Shown: positions 45,643-54,774 of the stretch, one piece after another
Layout: every line of letters begins with the position of its first letter
Position numbering within the stretch: the first letter of the stretch is position 1
Source of the DNA: DHVE2 group archaeon
Lineage (GTDB): Archaea > Thermoplasmatota > Thermoplasmata > Thermoplasmatales > Aciduliprofundaceae
Length of the DNA: 64,000 bases
Reading direction: 5' to 3'
NCBI GenBank assembly: GCA_027023265.1
Contig: JALVVV010000049.1
Span: 183,830-247,829, forward strand
Program-made: the position numbers and the translations under genes
Notes under the pieces: generated by a model
What the model saw: the letters and a program-made list of their open reading frames with translations, nothing else
What the model was told of the DNA's origin: nothing
Databases searched by the model: none

Positions 45643-47310
45643 TTACATCATTCCGGGCATACCGCCGCCCATGCCTCCCATTCCGCCCATGCCACCGGGC
45701 ATACCGCCCTCAGGGCCAGGGCCTTTGCCACCTTTATCGGAGCCTTTTGCCGCTATGACATCATCTATGCGGAGTATCATAGTTGCCACTTCTGTTGCAC
45801 TTTCTACGGCCTGCTTCTTCACGCGCATAGGCTCAATTACCTTGTTGCCCAGCATGTCACTTATCTTGCCTTCAAACACATCCACGCCAGCATGCTTGTT
45901 GCCTTTCTGATGCTCAGCCTTCAGTTTCATCATTATGTCTATAGCATCAAGTCCTGCATTCTCCGCAAGGGTGCGTGGTATAATCTCAAGAGCATCGGCG
46001 AATTTCTCAATGGCAAGCTGCTCCCTGCCTCCGACACTTGGTGCATACTCACGAAGCTTCATTGCAAGCTCAACTTCCGTAGCACCGCCACCGGGTACCG
46101 CAACACCATCTTCAAGAGCCACGGCAACCACTTTAAGTGCATCGTGCAGTGCTCTTTCAACCTCATCCACCACATGCTCGGTTCCTCCACGTATCAGTAT
46201 GGACACGCTCTTTGGATTCTTGCACCCAGTCACAAAGGTCATGTTATCATCGCCAATCTTGCGCTCTTCGACAACCGCAGCATACCCGAGGTCATCAGCG
46301 CTCAGATCGTCCAAGTTGGTGACTATCTTGGCACCAGTAGCCTTTGCCAGCTTCTCCATATCACTCTTCTTTATGCGGCGCACTGCGTATATACCGTACT
46401 TGGCCATGTAATGCTGAGCCATGTCATCAATTGCCTTCTGGCAGAATACCACGTTTGCTCCTACTTCCTTAACTTTCTCAACCATCTTTCTGATTTCCTC
46501 TGCTTCCTGATCCAGGAATGCCTGTATGTCCTCTGGCTTGTTAATCTGTATCTTTGCGCTTATCTCTGTCTTTTTAACTTCAAATCCAGTATTAATCAGC
46601 GCTATCTTGGCGTTTTCAACTCTCTTGGGCATGCGCGGATGCACTTTCTCCTTATCGAGTATTATACCATCAATTAACACGGTATCGTGTATCCCGCCTC
46701 CCTGCTTCTTCTCAACCTTTATATTGTCCACATCAACCACAGTTTTACCATCCATTTCCTCCGCAACTGCACGCACTGCTTTCACGGCAATATCGGAAAG
46801 GTAGTCTTTGGAATCGCCAACGTTCTTGCCGGTCATGGCAGTCATCGCAATTTCCTTAAGAATTTCGTCATTGTCAACCTTTACACCCAGCTCAGGAAGA
46901 ATTTCAAGTGCTTTCTCCGCAGCAAGCCGGTATCCATTGGTTATCACAGTAGGATGCACGTTCTGGTCAAGAAGTTCTTCTGCCACTTTCAAAAGCTCAC
47001 CAGACAGCACCACGGAGCTTGTGGTTCCGTCTCCGACCTCGGTATCCTGGCTCTTTGCTACCTCCACCATCATCTTGGCTGCAGGATGAGCCACATCAAT
47101 CTCCTTCAAAATAGTTGCACCATCATTGGTTATAACAATATCCCCCAGAGAATCAACAAGCATCTTGTCCATTCCCTTGGGACCGAGAGTGGTACGCACG
47201 GCATCAGCAATAGCCTTCGCCACCTCTATATTCTTTTTCTGTGCATTTCTGCCCGTCTCTCTCTCAGTTCCCTCTTTGAGAACCAGTATTGGAACCTGTC
47301 CACCCATCAT
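45643..47310 (-). CDS. thsA: Thermosome subunit (group II chaperonin)
   Basis: A 555-residue chaperonin subunit that builds the double-ring, lidded folding chamber. It shows [32 protein letters not shown], the ATPase [15 protein letters not shown] (about residue 85) and [16 protein letters not shown] (about 400), with a Gly-Met-rich C-terminal tail ([20 protein letters not shown]). The start is taken as the ATG at 47310, 4 nt after GAGGTGAT; the GTG at 47319 lies inside that ribosome site, and ATG 47307 is also possible. TATATAAA at 47345-47352 is its promoter. htpX follows. Confidence 0.97.
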   Translation of the reverse strand: MMGGQVPILVLKEGTERETGRNAQKKNIEVAKAIADAVRTTLGPKGMDKMLVDSLGDIVITNDGATILKEIDVAHPAAKMMVEVAKSQDTEVGDGTTSSVVLSGELLKVAEELLDQNVHPTVITNGYRLAAEKALEILPELGVKVDNDEILKEIAMTAMTGKNVGDSKDYLSDIAVKAVRAVAEEMDGKTVVDVDNIKVEKKQGGGIHDTVLIDGIILDKEKVHPRMPKRVENAKIALINTGFEVKKTEISAKIQINKPEDIQAFLDQEAEEIRKMVEKVKEVGANVVFCQKAIDDMAQHYMAKYGIYAVRRIKKSDMEKLAKATGAKIVTNLDDLSADDLGYAAVVEERKIGDDNMTFVTGCKNPKSVSILIRGGTEHVVDEVERALHDALKVVAVALEDGVAVPGGGATEVELAMKLREYAPSVGGREQLAIEKFADALEIIPRTLAENAGLDAIDIMMKLKAEHQKGNKHAGVDVFEGKISDMLGNKVIEPMRVKKQAVESATEVATMILRIDDVIAAKGSDKGGKGPGPEGGMPGGMGGMGGMGGGMPGMM

Positions 47311-47344
47311 TTTTATCACCTCAAAATCCGTAAGTTAGTTCTTC

Positions 47345-47352
47345 TATATAAA
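47345..47352 (-). promoter_or_regulatory. TATA box of the thermosome gene
   Basis: Minus-strand TTTATATA lies 35-42 nt before the ATG at 47310, giving a predicted transcript start near 47322 and a short leader that holds the GAGGTGAT ribosome site. Confidence 0.5.
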
Positions 47353-47439
47353 TGTATCGCAAAATGCCATTTCAAAAATGAGCGAAAAGAAAGGAAATTA
47401 GCAAAAATAAAAAGGATAAAAGAGCAGCGTAATGGTGCA

Positions 47440-49995
47440 TTAAACCTTCTTTTTAAGCATGGTAAACCCTGAAACGAATATGACGAAAAGTAAATCAAAA
47501 AACAGGCTAAATTCTGGTACCGAAGGCACTGGCGTGGCAAGAACCACATTGCTTCCTTCGCTCACCCCTCCTGATACAGACGCCGTTATGTAGTAAGTGT
47601 AAGTTTCCCCATTGACCACGTTAGTATCGTTGTACCAAAGCTGAGCCCCAGAAACGTTAGCTATAGCGACACCATTCCTGTAAACCGTGTACCACAAAAT
47701 TTCAGAAGGGGCATAGGCAGGAGGACTCCAGGTAAGATTTACATAACTATCACCATAACTTGCACGCAAATTCTCCGGGTGTGTGAGAACATTGCTGACA
47801 TTTTCAACTTTCAATGGATACATATCCCTTGAAAGAGAGCTACCTGAAATTGAATATGGCCAGTCCACAAAGCCATCATGATTTTCATCGTTTGTATCGT
47901 TATTTAGAGCCCAGTCTCTCCAGTAATTACCGATACCAGAAGATGAGTTCCAGAAATTGTGCCATCCATCATCCAAGGATTGGGATATTCCTTTAAAAGA
48001 ATTGTTGGTTCCTGAGTTTAAGTAGAAATAATTCAAAAATACAGTGTTACCACGGCTCTGGTATATAGCCACACCGTACTCGGTGTTATTATAAAAGGTG
48101 TTATTTTCTATAACATTGCAATCTGAACCATCACTCAAATATATTCCGTCACCACGATTTTCAGAGATATTGGAATTAACTATGTAATTATAAGATGAAA
48201 ATCCCATAATTATCCCCGAACCATTCACCACATTAGCTCCGTCTATTTTAACGTGGGTGGTACCGGCCATTATCACCTCTCCAAAGGTGCCATTTATCGT
48301 TTTGTAACTAATATCTTTCAGGTACAAGATTTCATTTTCATTTACGGTGTTATTTACGATTATATGCGAGTTCCAATAGCTGACATTATCCCCTGAAAGT
48401 ATTAATCCGCCTCTAAAAAGCACATTGCCAACCATATTAAATTTCATAGAATCAACCAAATATATCCCACCATGTAATGCAGTTATCCGGTTCAATGAAA
48501 CATTGCCCTCTCCTGTGCCTTCAAAATACATTCCGATTTTTGAAAATTTCACCGTGTTTTCTTTAACCCCCACATCATTCGAATATAAAAACTCAACCGC
48601 GGTATCAAATGAAACGAAACTATTATTTGACACGCTTACGTTAGAGGATTGCTCATATTCAATTCCCACCTCTCCTTCAAATATACTCCCAGAAACAGAG
48701 ACATTTTTCACGCCGAATCCGTAAAGAGAGTATTTCTCATACCCCAACGAACTCACATTGGAAATCGATACGTTATTTACATTCGATAAATACACTCCAT
48801 AATGGGAGCAGTAAGAAATGTTCGCCTCACCAATCTCCAAGTTTTTAGAATCGCCAACTAAAATTCCCACATCAGCTCGTGTGGCATTAACACCGGAAAT
48901 CTCCACGTTTGAGGAATTTGCCACTATGACCTCCCCTGCACTTCCAGAATATGCAACACCCATCATGTTAGATATGTACTCCACAGCCTTACCGTTGACT
49001 GTGTTGTTTATCATGTCGTGAGTGCCCCAGTACGCAGGATTATCTCCGCTAATATACACTGAATCAAAATACAATGTGTTGTTTTCCATATATATTTTTT
49101 CAGAGGATATTATATCTATACCAAAATTACCGTTGCTGACAATGTTATTACCCGTAACTCTGTTTTCTGATGATTTTGACAGGACGATACCATCCATATA
49201 GTTGTGTCTCACCCAATTTTTCAATACCTGGTTTGAGGATGAGTTAAAGAGATATATCCCATTTGCAGCGGAGTATAACACTGAATTATTGTACAGCATA
49301 TTAAATTTTGAACTGTAAATGGTTATTCCCCCGCCCAAAAAAATACCTGAGCCTTCATTTTCATAAACACTGTTATTGACCAGAGTGTTATTATATGAAC
49401 GTTCCAAGATAACCCCGCAATTCGAATTTTTTGATACATTGTTACCACCCACATAATCCTCAAAAGAAGATGTAATGGATATCCCATTACCACCTGTTCC
49501 CGTTAACCCCGTGGCATTGTTGTACATTACTGAATTGTTTATAACCTGAGAATATGACGTGTTGACTAAAACTATGCCATTTGTGTTTCCGTAAACTGTA
49601 TTATTCCTCACAATTCCGTTCTTCACATTGCCAAGAAAGATTCCAGATGTCCCATTTTTTAACGTGCAGTTTTCCACTATGAAATACGCCGTCGTGTTCA
49701 TTATATATATATCTGCCCCTGATTTGCCAGAATCTATGCTCCACCCAGAAATAATGTAGGGACTCTCTTTGGAACCGTTTCCCGCAATTACCCCGTTAGA
49801 TGCATTAAAATCGCCATCACCGTAAATTTTTATAGGTAAATGAGACTGAATTGATCTGACACCCTCTGATATTATTGGCATAACATGCTCGTGAGTTTTA
49901 ATTGTGTTTCCGTGGTAAAAGACACTCTGCGCCATAACACCTCCTGCAGAAAACAAAAACACCATCGCAATTAGAACCACGGCTATCCCTCTCAT
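47440..49995 (-). CDS. NosD-like beta-helix surface protein with PEF-type anchor
   Basis: An 851-residue secreted protein. Signal peptide VVLIAMVFLFSAGGVMAQS ends near residue 24. Residues about 60-680 are right-handed parallel beta-helix repeats of NosD/CASH type with recurring NN-V-N-N patterns (VENCTLKNGTSGIFLGNVKN, IVRNNTVYGNTNGIVLVNTS). The last rungs carry NYWRDW and a DGFVDWPYSI segment; a fibronectin type III domain (about 730-820) follows. The C-terminus has VPEF, a hydrophobic helix and KKK, a likely archaeosortase sorting signal. Many N-x-S/T sites. Probably a cell-surface carbohydrate-binding or structural protein. Confidence 0.87.
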   Translation of the reverse strand: MRGIAVVLIAMVFLFSAGGVMAQSVFYHGNTIKTHEHVMPIISEGVRSIQSHLPIKIYGDGDFNASNGVIAGNGSKESPYIISGWSIDSGKSGADIYIMNTTAYFIVENCTLKNGTSGIFLGNVKNGIVRNNTVYGNTNGIVLVNTSYSQVINNSVMYNNATGLTGTGGNGISITSSFEDYVGGNNVSKNSNCGVILERSYNNTLVNNSVYENEGSGIFLGGGITIYSSKFNMLYNNSVLYSAANGIYLFNSSSNQVLKNWVRHNYMDGIVLSKSSENRVTGNNIVSNGNFGIDIISSEKIYMENNTLYFDSVYISGDNPAYWGTHDMINNTVNGKAVEYISNMMGVAYSGSAGEVIVANSSNVEISGVNATRADVGILVGDSKNLEIGEANISYCSHYGVYLSNVNNVSISNVSSLGYEKYSLYGFGVKNVSVSGSIFEGEVGIEYEQSSNVSVSNNSFVSFDTAVEFLYSNDVGVKENTVKFSKIGMYFEGTGEGNVSLNRITALHGGIYLVDSMKFNMVGNVLFRGGLILSGDNVSYWNSHIIVNNTVNENEILYLKDISYKTINGTFGEVIMAGTTHVKIDGANVVNGSGIIMGFSSYNYIVNSNISENRGDGIYLSDGSDCNVIENNTFYNNTEYGVAIYQSRGNTVFLNYFYLNSGTNNSFKGISQSLDDGWHNFWNSSSGIGNYWRDWALNNDTNDENHDGFVDWPYSISGSSLSRDMYPLKVENVSNVLTHPENLRASYGDSYVNLTWSPPAYAPSEILWYTVYRNGVAIANVSGAQLWYNDTNVVNGETYTYYITASVSGGVSEGSNVVLATPVPSVPEFSLFFDLLFVIFVSGFTMLKKKV

Positions 49996-50125
49996 ACCTG
50001 GTTATGCAACTATACCAATATAAATGTTTGGCATTTCCTTCGCAAGTAAAAAATGTACAAAAACTGTGCACGGGCAGTGTACATTAATTCAGTGTTGTTA
50101 TTACGATAAATGATTATTACCAGAC

Positions 50126-50139
50126 AAAAGTTAAATATG
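50126..50139 (+). promoter_or_regulatory. TATA box before the receiver-DUF835 gene
   Basis: AAAAGTTAAATATG is centred near 50133, about 26 nt before the ATG at 50160. This fits an archaeal BRE/TATA element and a leaderless transcript for the KaiC-related cluster. Confidence 0.45.
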
Positions 50140-50159
50140 TCAAGAATAATTGAGTCACT

Positions 50160-51008
50160 ATGGATATACTGTGCTTTCACTCAAATGCACAGCTTCGCAA
50201 GCAGATAAGCGTTTATTTAGAGGAGATGGATTTCAATTTTGAATGTTACGATCTGGAAGATACTTCCGAGATTGAAAAAACAATAAGAATTGAAAATCCA
50301 CGAATAGTTCTGCTGGAGTTTAATAAGAATAACGTTGAGGATTACAAGAGGATATCTAATTTAGCATTCACAATCCCACTCATCAAATCAATTGATAGAG
50401 ACATAGCCATAAACTTTGAAGAATGGAGCGTGGATTACATATTCACCGACACAGTAACACAGTTTAGAAGCTCGTTGATGAAAATTCTGATTAAAAACAA
50501 AGAATCACTTAAACACCTTTTTGAAGATGAAAGATTCTTCAAGAACATAATTTATGGTTACAATTTTTCGTGGGGACATATGTACATTGCGGGTATGGAC
50601 CAGAGAGACGAAATTTTTTCATTGATTCCCGTGCTGAGCGAGCGCATAGAAATCTTTGTAGCATTAAGGGAAAATCCATATTTCTTAGAAGGGATACAAA
50701 ATGTCAGAGTGGTCTGGGTAACAGACATAGTGGGAAAAAACAGAATAAAACCACACAATTTGACAATAATAACAGATAACATAATAAAATTCTTGGAAAG
50801 TGGTGATAAAAAAATAGTCATAATTGATTGCATAGAATATCTTCTGCTTTACAACGATTTCATAAACATAATGAGAAACGTAGAACTAATAAACAGCTAT
50901 GCTATGGAAAATAACTCTCTGGTGATTCTCATTGTTGATAATGAAGCGTATACAACAAAAGAGTATTCTTTATTAAAGAGATACGCTATACTCTGGAAAG
51001 GAGCGTGA
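50160..51008 (+). CDS. Receiver-like domain plus DUF835 protein
   Basis: A 282-residue protein. Residues 1 to about 120 resemble a degenerate response-regulator receiver (beta-strand MDILCFH, IVLLEFNKN in place of the phosphoacceptor strand, without a clear Asp at the usual site). The C-terminal part (about 135-280) matches DUF835, an archaeal domain related to the RecA/KaiC fold without a P-loop (NIIKFLESGDKKIVIIDCIE, NNSLVILIVDNEAYTTKE). It is the first gene of a cluster of KaiC-like and winged-helix genes; the next gene starts 5 nt after its stop. Likely a signal-transduction component. Confidence 0.72.
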   Translation: MDILCFHSNAQLRKQISVYLEEMDFNFECYDLEDTSEIEKTIRIENPRIVLLEFNKNNVEDYKRISNLAFTIPLIKSIDRDIAINFEEWSVDYIFTDTVTQFRSSLMKILIKNKESLKHLFEDERFFKNIIYGYNFSWGHMYIAGMDQRDEIFSLIPVLSERIEIFVALRENPYFLEGIQNVRVVWVTDIVGKNRIKPHNLTIITDNIIKFLESGDKKIVIIDCIEYLLLYNDFINIMRNVELINSYAMENNSLVILIVDNEAYTTKEYSLLKRYAILWKGA

Positions 51009-51013
51009 TTTAA

Positions 51014-52309
51014 ATGATACCAACGGAAGTCGCTAAATTCTTTGAGAACGAGGGAGGGCACTCTCTAATAATCAAAGGGGAGCCGGGAAGCGGAAAGACC
51101 ACGCTTGCACTTGAAATCTTAGAGCAATTTCGTAAAAAAAAGGAGGTCATGTACATTTCCACAAGAGTTGCAGATTCTACATTGATTTCACAGTTCCCAT
51201 GGGTAAAAGACATAGTGAAATACACCCCTAAAAAAAAGAATGGTAAAATTAGCAGAAAACACCTCAACATGCTTGAAGGGCTCATAGAAGAGGGATTTGT
51301 AAAGGAAAATATCAGCTTCGATGGCGATGAAGCAATACTCGAAGTGGGCGAGTTACTTCCAGAATTAGAAACAATTTATGACTTCGTTGCCTCGCATAAA
51401 AATGCGCTTGTTTGCATAGATTCCATAGATGGATTGAGCGAAAAGTACGGAATTCCGCCTGAGAAGATTTTGTTTACAATCCAAAAAGACATTGTGGAGT
51501 CGGGGCACGGCAGCATAATATTTGTGCTTGAGGAAACCAGTACAAAGGGAATTGATTATTTAGCAGATGGAGTCATCAGCCTTTACCACGAGGCAAAGAA
51601 TAGATTCTGGAAAAGGGTACTCGTGATACACAAGTTAAGAGGTGCAGTTATAGGCAAGCCGAGGTATCTGTACACTCTTTCTGGAGGTAGGTTCACTGCT
51701 CTGGACTACACATCATTCTCGATGGATTTGACCACGCCAGACGTAAACTCTCTGGTATCACTGCTCAAGGATTATTCACGGTACAGGTGTCTTAACTTTG
51801 AGATGAGCAACGGGGTTCCAAAAGAGCTTGTTGAATCACTTATAATCGCCGTAGCCAAGTATTCTGGGAATGTTGTGGTAATACCACCTCTGTTTTATCC
51901 CGGTGATTTGTTGGAAACGCAGGCCAAAAATTACGGCGTGGAAAACATGAATATCGTGGGCTTTGGCAACGACAAGCGGGAGATGTACTTAGAGGGCTCG
52001 GACATGCTTGTTGAACTTGCCTTTGACGTTTTAGAATATCACGCGGGTAAAAATTTCACCGTGGTAATCGGCGTGGATACGATGGCACACGTGTATGGAA
52101 ATCTAAACGACCTTCCCTCTCTGATTAACAACCTGAAACACCACGCCAAGGTTGTGCTATTATCCCCAGAAGGCTACAGCGTGGGAGGTGGCATCGACTA
52201 CACCATCCACATGGATGTTATGGAAGACATACCAGTAGTCTTGGGTACAATCGCATACGGAATAACAAACCACGACAGGAAATCTCTAAAATTGCTGCCG
52301 CTGGTATAG
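51014..52309 (+). CDS. KaiC/GvpD-like P-loop ATPase
   Basis: A 431-residue RecA-superfamily ATPase. Walker A GEPGSGKTT (about residues 22-30), a Walker B-type strand ALVCIDSIDGL (about 135), and GSIIFVLEET. The start MIPTEVAKFFENEGGHSLII and the general layout resemble GvpD, the archaeal regulator that acts on a transcription factor, as well as KaiC-type proteins. Residues about 235-431 form a second, P-loop-less RecA-like half. No gas-vesicle genes are near, so GvpD function is not implied. A winged-helix gene follows 2 nt downstream and may be its target or partner. Confidence 0.78.
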   Translation: MIPTEVAKFFENEGGHSLIIKGEPGSGKTTLALEILEQFRKKKEVMYISTRVADSTLISQFPWVKDIVKYTPKKKNGKISRKHLNMLEGLIEEGFVKENISFDGDEAILEVGELLPELETIYDFVASHKNALVCIDSIDGLSEKYGIPPEKILFTIQKDIVESGHGSIIFVLEETSTKGIDYLADGVISLYHEAKNRFWKRVLVIHKLRGAVIGKPRYLYTLSGGRFTALDYTSFSMDLTTPDVNSLVSLLKDYSRYRCLNFEMSNGVPKELVESLIIAVAKYSGNVVVIPPLFYPGDLLETQAKNYGVENMNIVGFGNDKREMYLEGSDMLVELAFDVLEYHAGKNFTVVIGVDTMAHVYGNLNDLPSLINNLKHHAKVVLLSPEGYSVGGGIDYTIHMDVMEDIPVVLGTIAYGITNHDRKSLKLLPLV

Positions 52310-52311
52310 GG

Positions 52312-52650
52312 GTGATTCACATAGACAAAAGTACCGCGTGGGAGATTCTGCAGCACATTTCGGACCAATATTCAATACGAATACTCAGAGCCACACTGCA
52401 CAGGCCAATGGATGCCATATCACTGAGCAACCAGCTGGGAATCCCTATTGCGGTCTGCTACAGGAGAATAAAGGAGCTGGAAAAGCTGGGTCTTATAAAA
52501 AAGGAGGGAAAAAAGCTAACATCCAAGGGAAAATGGATAAACCTTTACAAGGCCAACGTGAAAAACGCGGAGGTGAAGATGGTAGATGGAAAAATTGTTT
52601 TAAAGCTCACCTTCCGCTGGGGTAAGGAGGAAGAGATAGAGGTGGAATAG
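52312..52650 (+). CDS. Winged-helix transcriptional regulator (cluster module 1)
   Basis: A 112-residue protein with an ArsR-like winged helix at about residues 8-75 (AISLSNQLGIPIAVCYRRIK, recognition helix PIAVCYRR) followed by a short beta-rich tail. It starts with GTG 2 nt after the KaiC/GvpD-like ATPase gene, in an overlapping ribosome site. Its closest relative in the window is the regulator at 53244, which shares the recognition helix almost exactly, so the two may bind similar DNA. It overlaps the convergent membrane-protein gene by 44 nt. Confidence 0.8.
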   Translation: MIHIDKSTAWEILQHISDQYSIRILRATLHRPMDAISLSNQLGIPIAVCYRRIKELEKLGLIKKEGKKLTSKGKWINLYKANVKNAEVKMVDGKIVLKLTFRWGKEEEIEVE

Positions 52651-53107
52651 CGTGCTTTGTCCATACTCTCATGGCTATCGCTATGGGAATTAAAACGATT
52701 AGCCATATTGCAAGTCCGTAAATAAATCCAGCATGATTTGCGCTGAATTCTGTGGCATATACAGGATAATACAGGGCAAGGGTATCCCCCTCATAGTAAA
52801 GATCCATTATGAGATGCGTCCATGTGCTCGCTAAAATAATAACCCCTGTATCTATTAAATTTCTGCTCTTTATCATTATGCCCGCAAACACTATTGCAAG
52901 TGGCATCTCAATGAGAAAGAATAAGTTATGCGTGTAATTCTTGTTTACCAAATGGGCACCATCTATTATTAGCTCCATAATCACAGCTGCAAGCACGATT
53001 TTCTCTTTATGCTCTTTCCAGTATGGATAAATGATAATGGTAGCTATTATAGCAAATAGCACGTGAAGAATTCCGTCTAAGAGTCCGGGAAGGGTTAGCT
53101 CAAACAT
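52607..53107 (-). CDS. Membrane protein resembling the YdjM/DUF457 putative hydrolases
   Basis: A 166-residue membrane protein with five predicted helices. Conserved polar residues sit at helix ends: LHVLFAI (His), IDGAHLVNKNYTHN (Asp and His) and STWTHLIMDL (His, Asp), the pattern of the membrane-bound metal-dependent hydrolase group. I place the start at the ATG at 53107, about 27 nt behind a minus-strand TTTTTTATAG element; the frame is open further upstream to 53191. It is the only minus-strand gene inside the KaiC cluster and may be unrelated to it. Confidence 0.62.
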   Translation of the reverse strand: MFELTLPGLLDGILHVLFAIIATIIIYPYWKEHKEKIVLAAVIMELIIDGAHLVNKNYTHNLFFLIEMPLAIVFAGIMIKSRNLIDTGVIILASTWTHLIMDLYYEGDTLALYYPVYATEFSANHAGFIYGLAIWLIVLIPIAIAMRVWTKHAIPPLSLPPYPSGR

Positions 53108-53212
53108 ATTTATTCGTTCTATGGCACTATAAAAAACACTTTTCCCGTAAAAATCAAATGAGATATTCACGTTCTCGCAGGTAATTTTCATTTGCGATAA
53201 TCACGATGCAAA

Positions 53213-53222
53213 ATATTTAAAT
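53213..53222 (+). promoter_or_regulatory. TATA box of the second regulator module
   Basis: TATTTAAATA is centred near 53218, 26 nt before the ATG at 53244, and only about 14 nt before the ATG at 53232. This favours a leaderless start at 53244. Confidence 0.5.
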
Positions 53223-53243
53223 AAAGGAGAGATGGTATATAAT

Positions 53244-53591
53244 ATGAATGGTGAGCTGGAGCAAATAATGAAGATACTCTCAGATGGCTATGCCATAAAA
53301 ATTTTGACCGCAAGCTATAAAGAAGAGAAAAGTGCAATAGAACTCAGCCAGGAGCTCCAGGTGCCCATAGCCGCTTGTTATCGTAGATTGCATGCTCTCC
53401 AATCCCTTGGATTTATGAATGTTAAAGAAAAAACAAACAGCAAGGGGAAGAAAATAAGGTACTACAATTCCATCATAAAAAAAGTCAGTATTAACATAGA
53501 AGCAAACACCATTGAGATTAGGATCGACGATAGATACGGGAACACGAAAGTTTACAGGGGAAAGATAATTTCAAAGGGGTATGGAAAATGA
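53244..53591 (+). CDS. Winged-helix transcriptional regulator (cluster module 2)
   Basis: A 115-residue winged-helix protein (start ATG 53244 chosen from the promoter spacing; 53232 is also in frame). The HTH AIELSQELQVPIAACYRRLH shares PIAxCYRR with the regulator at 52312. The wing (KEKTNSKGKKIRYYN) is basic, and the C-terminal 35 residues form beta strands as in the paralogue. It overlaps the next gene by 4 nt and begins a tight three-gene run with two RecA-like proteins. Confidence 0.8.
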   Translation: MNGELEQIMKILSDGYAIKILTASYKEEKSAIELSQELQVPIAACYRRLHALQSLGFMNVKEKTNSKGKKIRYYNSIIKKVSINIEANTIEIRIDDRYGNTKVYRGKIISKGYGK

Positions 53592-54124
53592 ATCCCGAAG
53601 AAGTCATCAAGAAAATAGAAGCGGGAAAAGTAACAGTAGTGGAATGTTCCAAAATGCCAATTGCAGAGTTAAATTATCGGATAATAAAACACTTAGTCAC
53701 CGTTAGAAAAGCCAGAATTTTATTTATATCCGTGGAAAAACCCCATCAATACATGACATACATACTCAGCATGCACAAGGTACCACAGAGAAGCATAACT
53801 TATGTGGACATAAACAAAAACTCAAAGGTTCGCTTTCCCCTCACATCAAAGGACATGGAGAACGTAAAAATAGGCGGATTTTTGAAGCGGGATTTCATAG
53901 CATTGAGGGATTACGAATACCTTATAATTGATAACGTTGAATTTTTGAGCCATTTCTGGAGCGCAGAAAACCTATTAGAGTTCCTGAAGTCAGTAATAGG
54001 ATCCGCGAGGGAGCACGGATGCGGTGTGCTCATACCTGTAACAGGGGCAAGGGCAGACGTGTGCGAGTACCTTGGAAAAGGATGTGACGCTAAATTAAAA
54101 GTCAGCAATGAGGTGAGAACATGA
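53588..54124 (+). CDS. RecA/KaiC-like protein without a P-loop
   Basis: A 178-residue protein with the strand pattern of a KaiC/RecA core (TVVECSKM, ARILFISVEKP, DYEYLIIDNVEFL as a Walker B-like strand, GCGVLIPVTGARAD), but where Walker A should be it reads ECSKMPIAELN, so it is not expected to bind ATP in the normal way. It lies between a winged-helix gene and an intact KaiC gene with 4-nt overlaps on both sides. It may be a regulatory subunit of the KaiC protein; that is inference. Confidence 0.65.
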   Translation: MNPEEVIKKIEAGKVTVVECSKMPIAELNYRIIKHLVTVRKARILFISVEKPHQYMTYILSMHKVPQRSITYVDINKNSKVRFPLTSKDMENVKIGGFLKRDFIALRDYEYLIIDNVEFLSHFWSAENLLEFLKSVIGSAREHGCGVLIPVTGARADVCEYLGKGCDAKLKVSNEVRT

Positions 54125-54774
54125 GGGTTAAGAGCGGCATACCCGGACTTGATTCACTTATAGAAGGGGGATTCGTTGACCCGTCCATAGTACTGGTAAG
54201 TGGCCCACCCGGAGCAGGAAAGAGCATATTTTCCCTGCAGTATCTCATGTACGGCGTATCCCAGGGTGAAAGAGGTTTGTACATAACCACCCTTAGCGAG
54301 AAGTTTGAATGGATGGTGCGGTTTATGAGCGATTTTGAATTTTTTAAAAGAGAGTACTTTGAAGACAACATGCTAATTTACGAAGACATATCGGATAAAA
54401 TTAAAACCGAAAGCAGTACATTAATAAGATCAATGATGGATATAATAACTAAGACAATGCCGAAACGCATAGTGATAGACCCTGTAAATCCCCTGAGAGA
54501 ATACATGCCAAACTACCGGGAATTTCTTTTTGACCTTGTAGACATGCTAAAAAAATGGGGAGCCACTGTTATAATGACATCTGAGCAGGACTATAAAACC
54601 GAAGACGAAAGATACATGGCAGATGGTATAATAGAATTGATGATGAAAACAGAGGGCGATGTGATAAGAAGATACATACGGATAATAAAAATGAGGGGAA
54701 CAAACCACAGCCTATCAGTGCATCCAATGTCAATAACCGGAGCGGGCATCTCCGTATTAAAGGCAAATTTCTAA
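54121..54774 (+). CDS. Single-domain KaiC-like ATPase
   Basis: A 217-residue KaiC-family protein. GIPGLDSLIEGGFVD opens the domain, Walker A is GPPGAGKS (about residues 29-36), GLYITTLSE follows, then the Walker B-type strand RIVIDPVNPL (about 118) and ADGIIELMM near the end. A single domain of this type is the common archaeal form; the doubled clock protein KaiC is bacterial. It is the last gene of the module, overlapping the P-loop-less protein by 4 nt and converging with purC (4-nt overlap). Confidence 0.87.
   Translation: MRVKSGIPGLDSLIEGGFVDPSIVLVSGPPGAGKSIFSLQYLMYGVSQGERGLYITTLSEKFEWMVRFMSDFEFFKREYFEDNMLIYEDISDKIKTESSTLIRSMMDIITKTMPKRIVIDPVNPLREYMPNYREFLFDLVDMLKKWGATVIMTSEQDYKTEDERYMADGIIELMMKTEGDVIRRYIRIIKMRGTNHSLSVHPMSITGAGISVLKANF

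Noticed and set aside
45892..47472. Two long plus-strand frames of 261 codons opposite the thermosome gene
   Set aside because: Antisense to a full-length, conserved chaperonin gene; composition is not protein-like.
51014..52309. Naming the ATPase GvpD and inferring gas vesicles
   Set aside because: No gas-vesicle structural gene is present; similarity is to the general KaiC/GvpD group.
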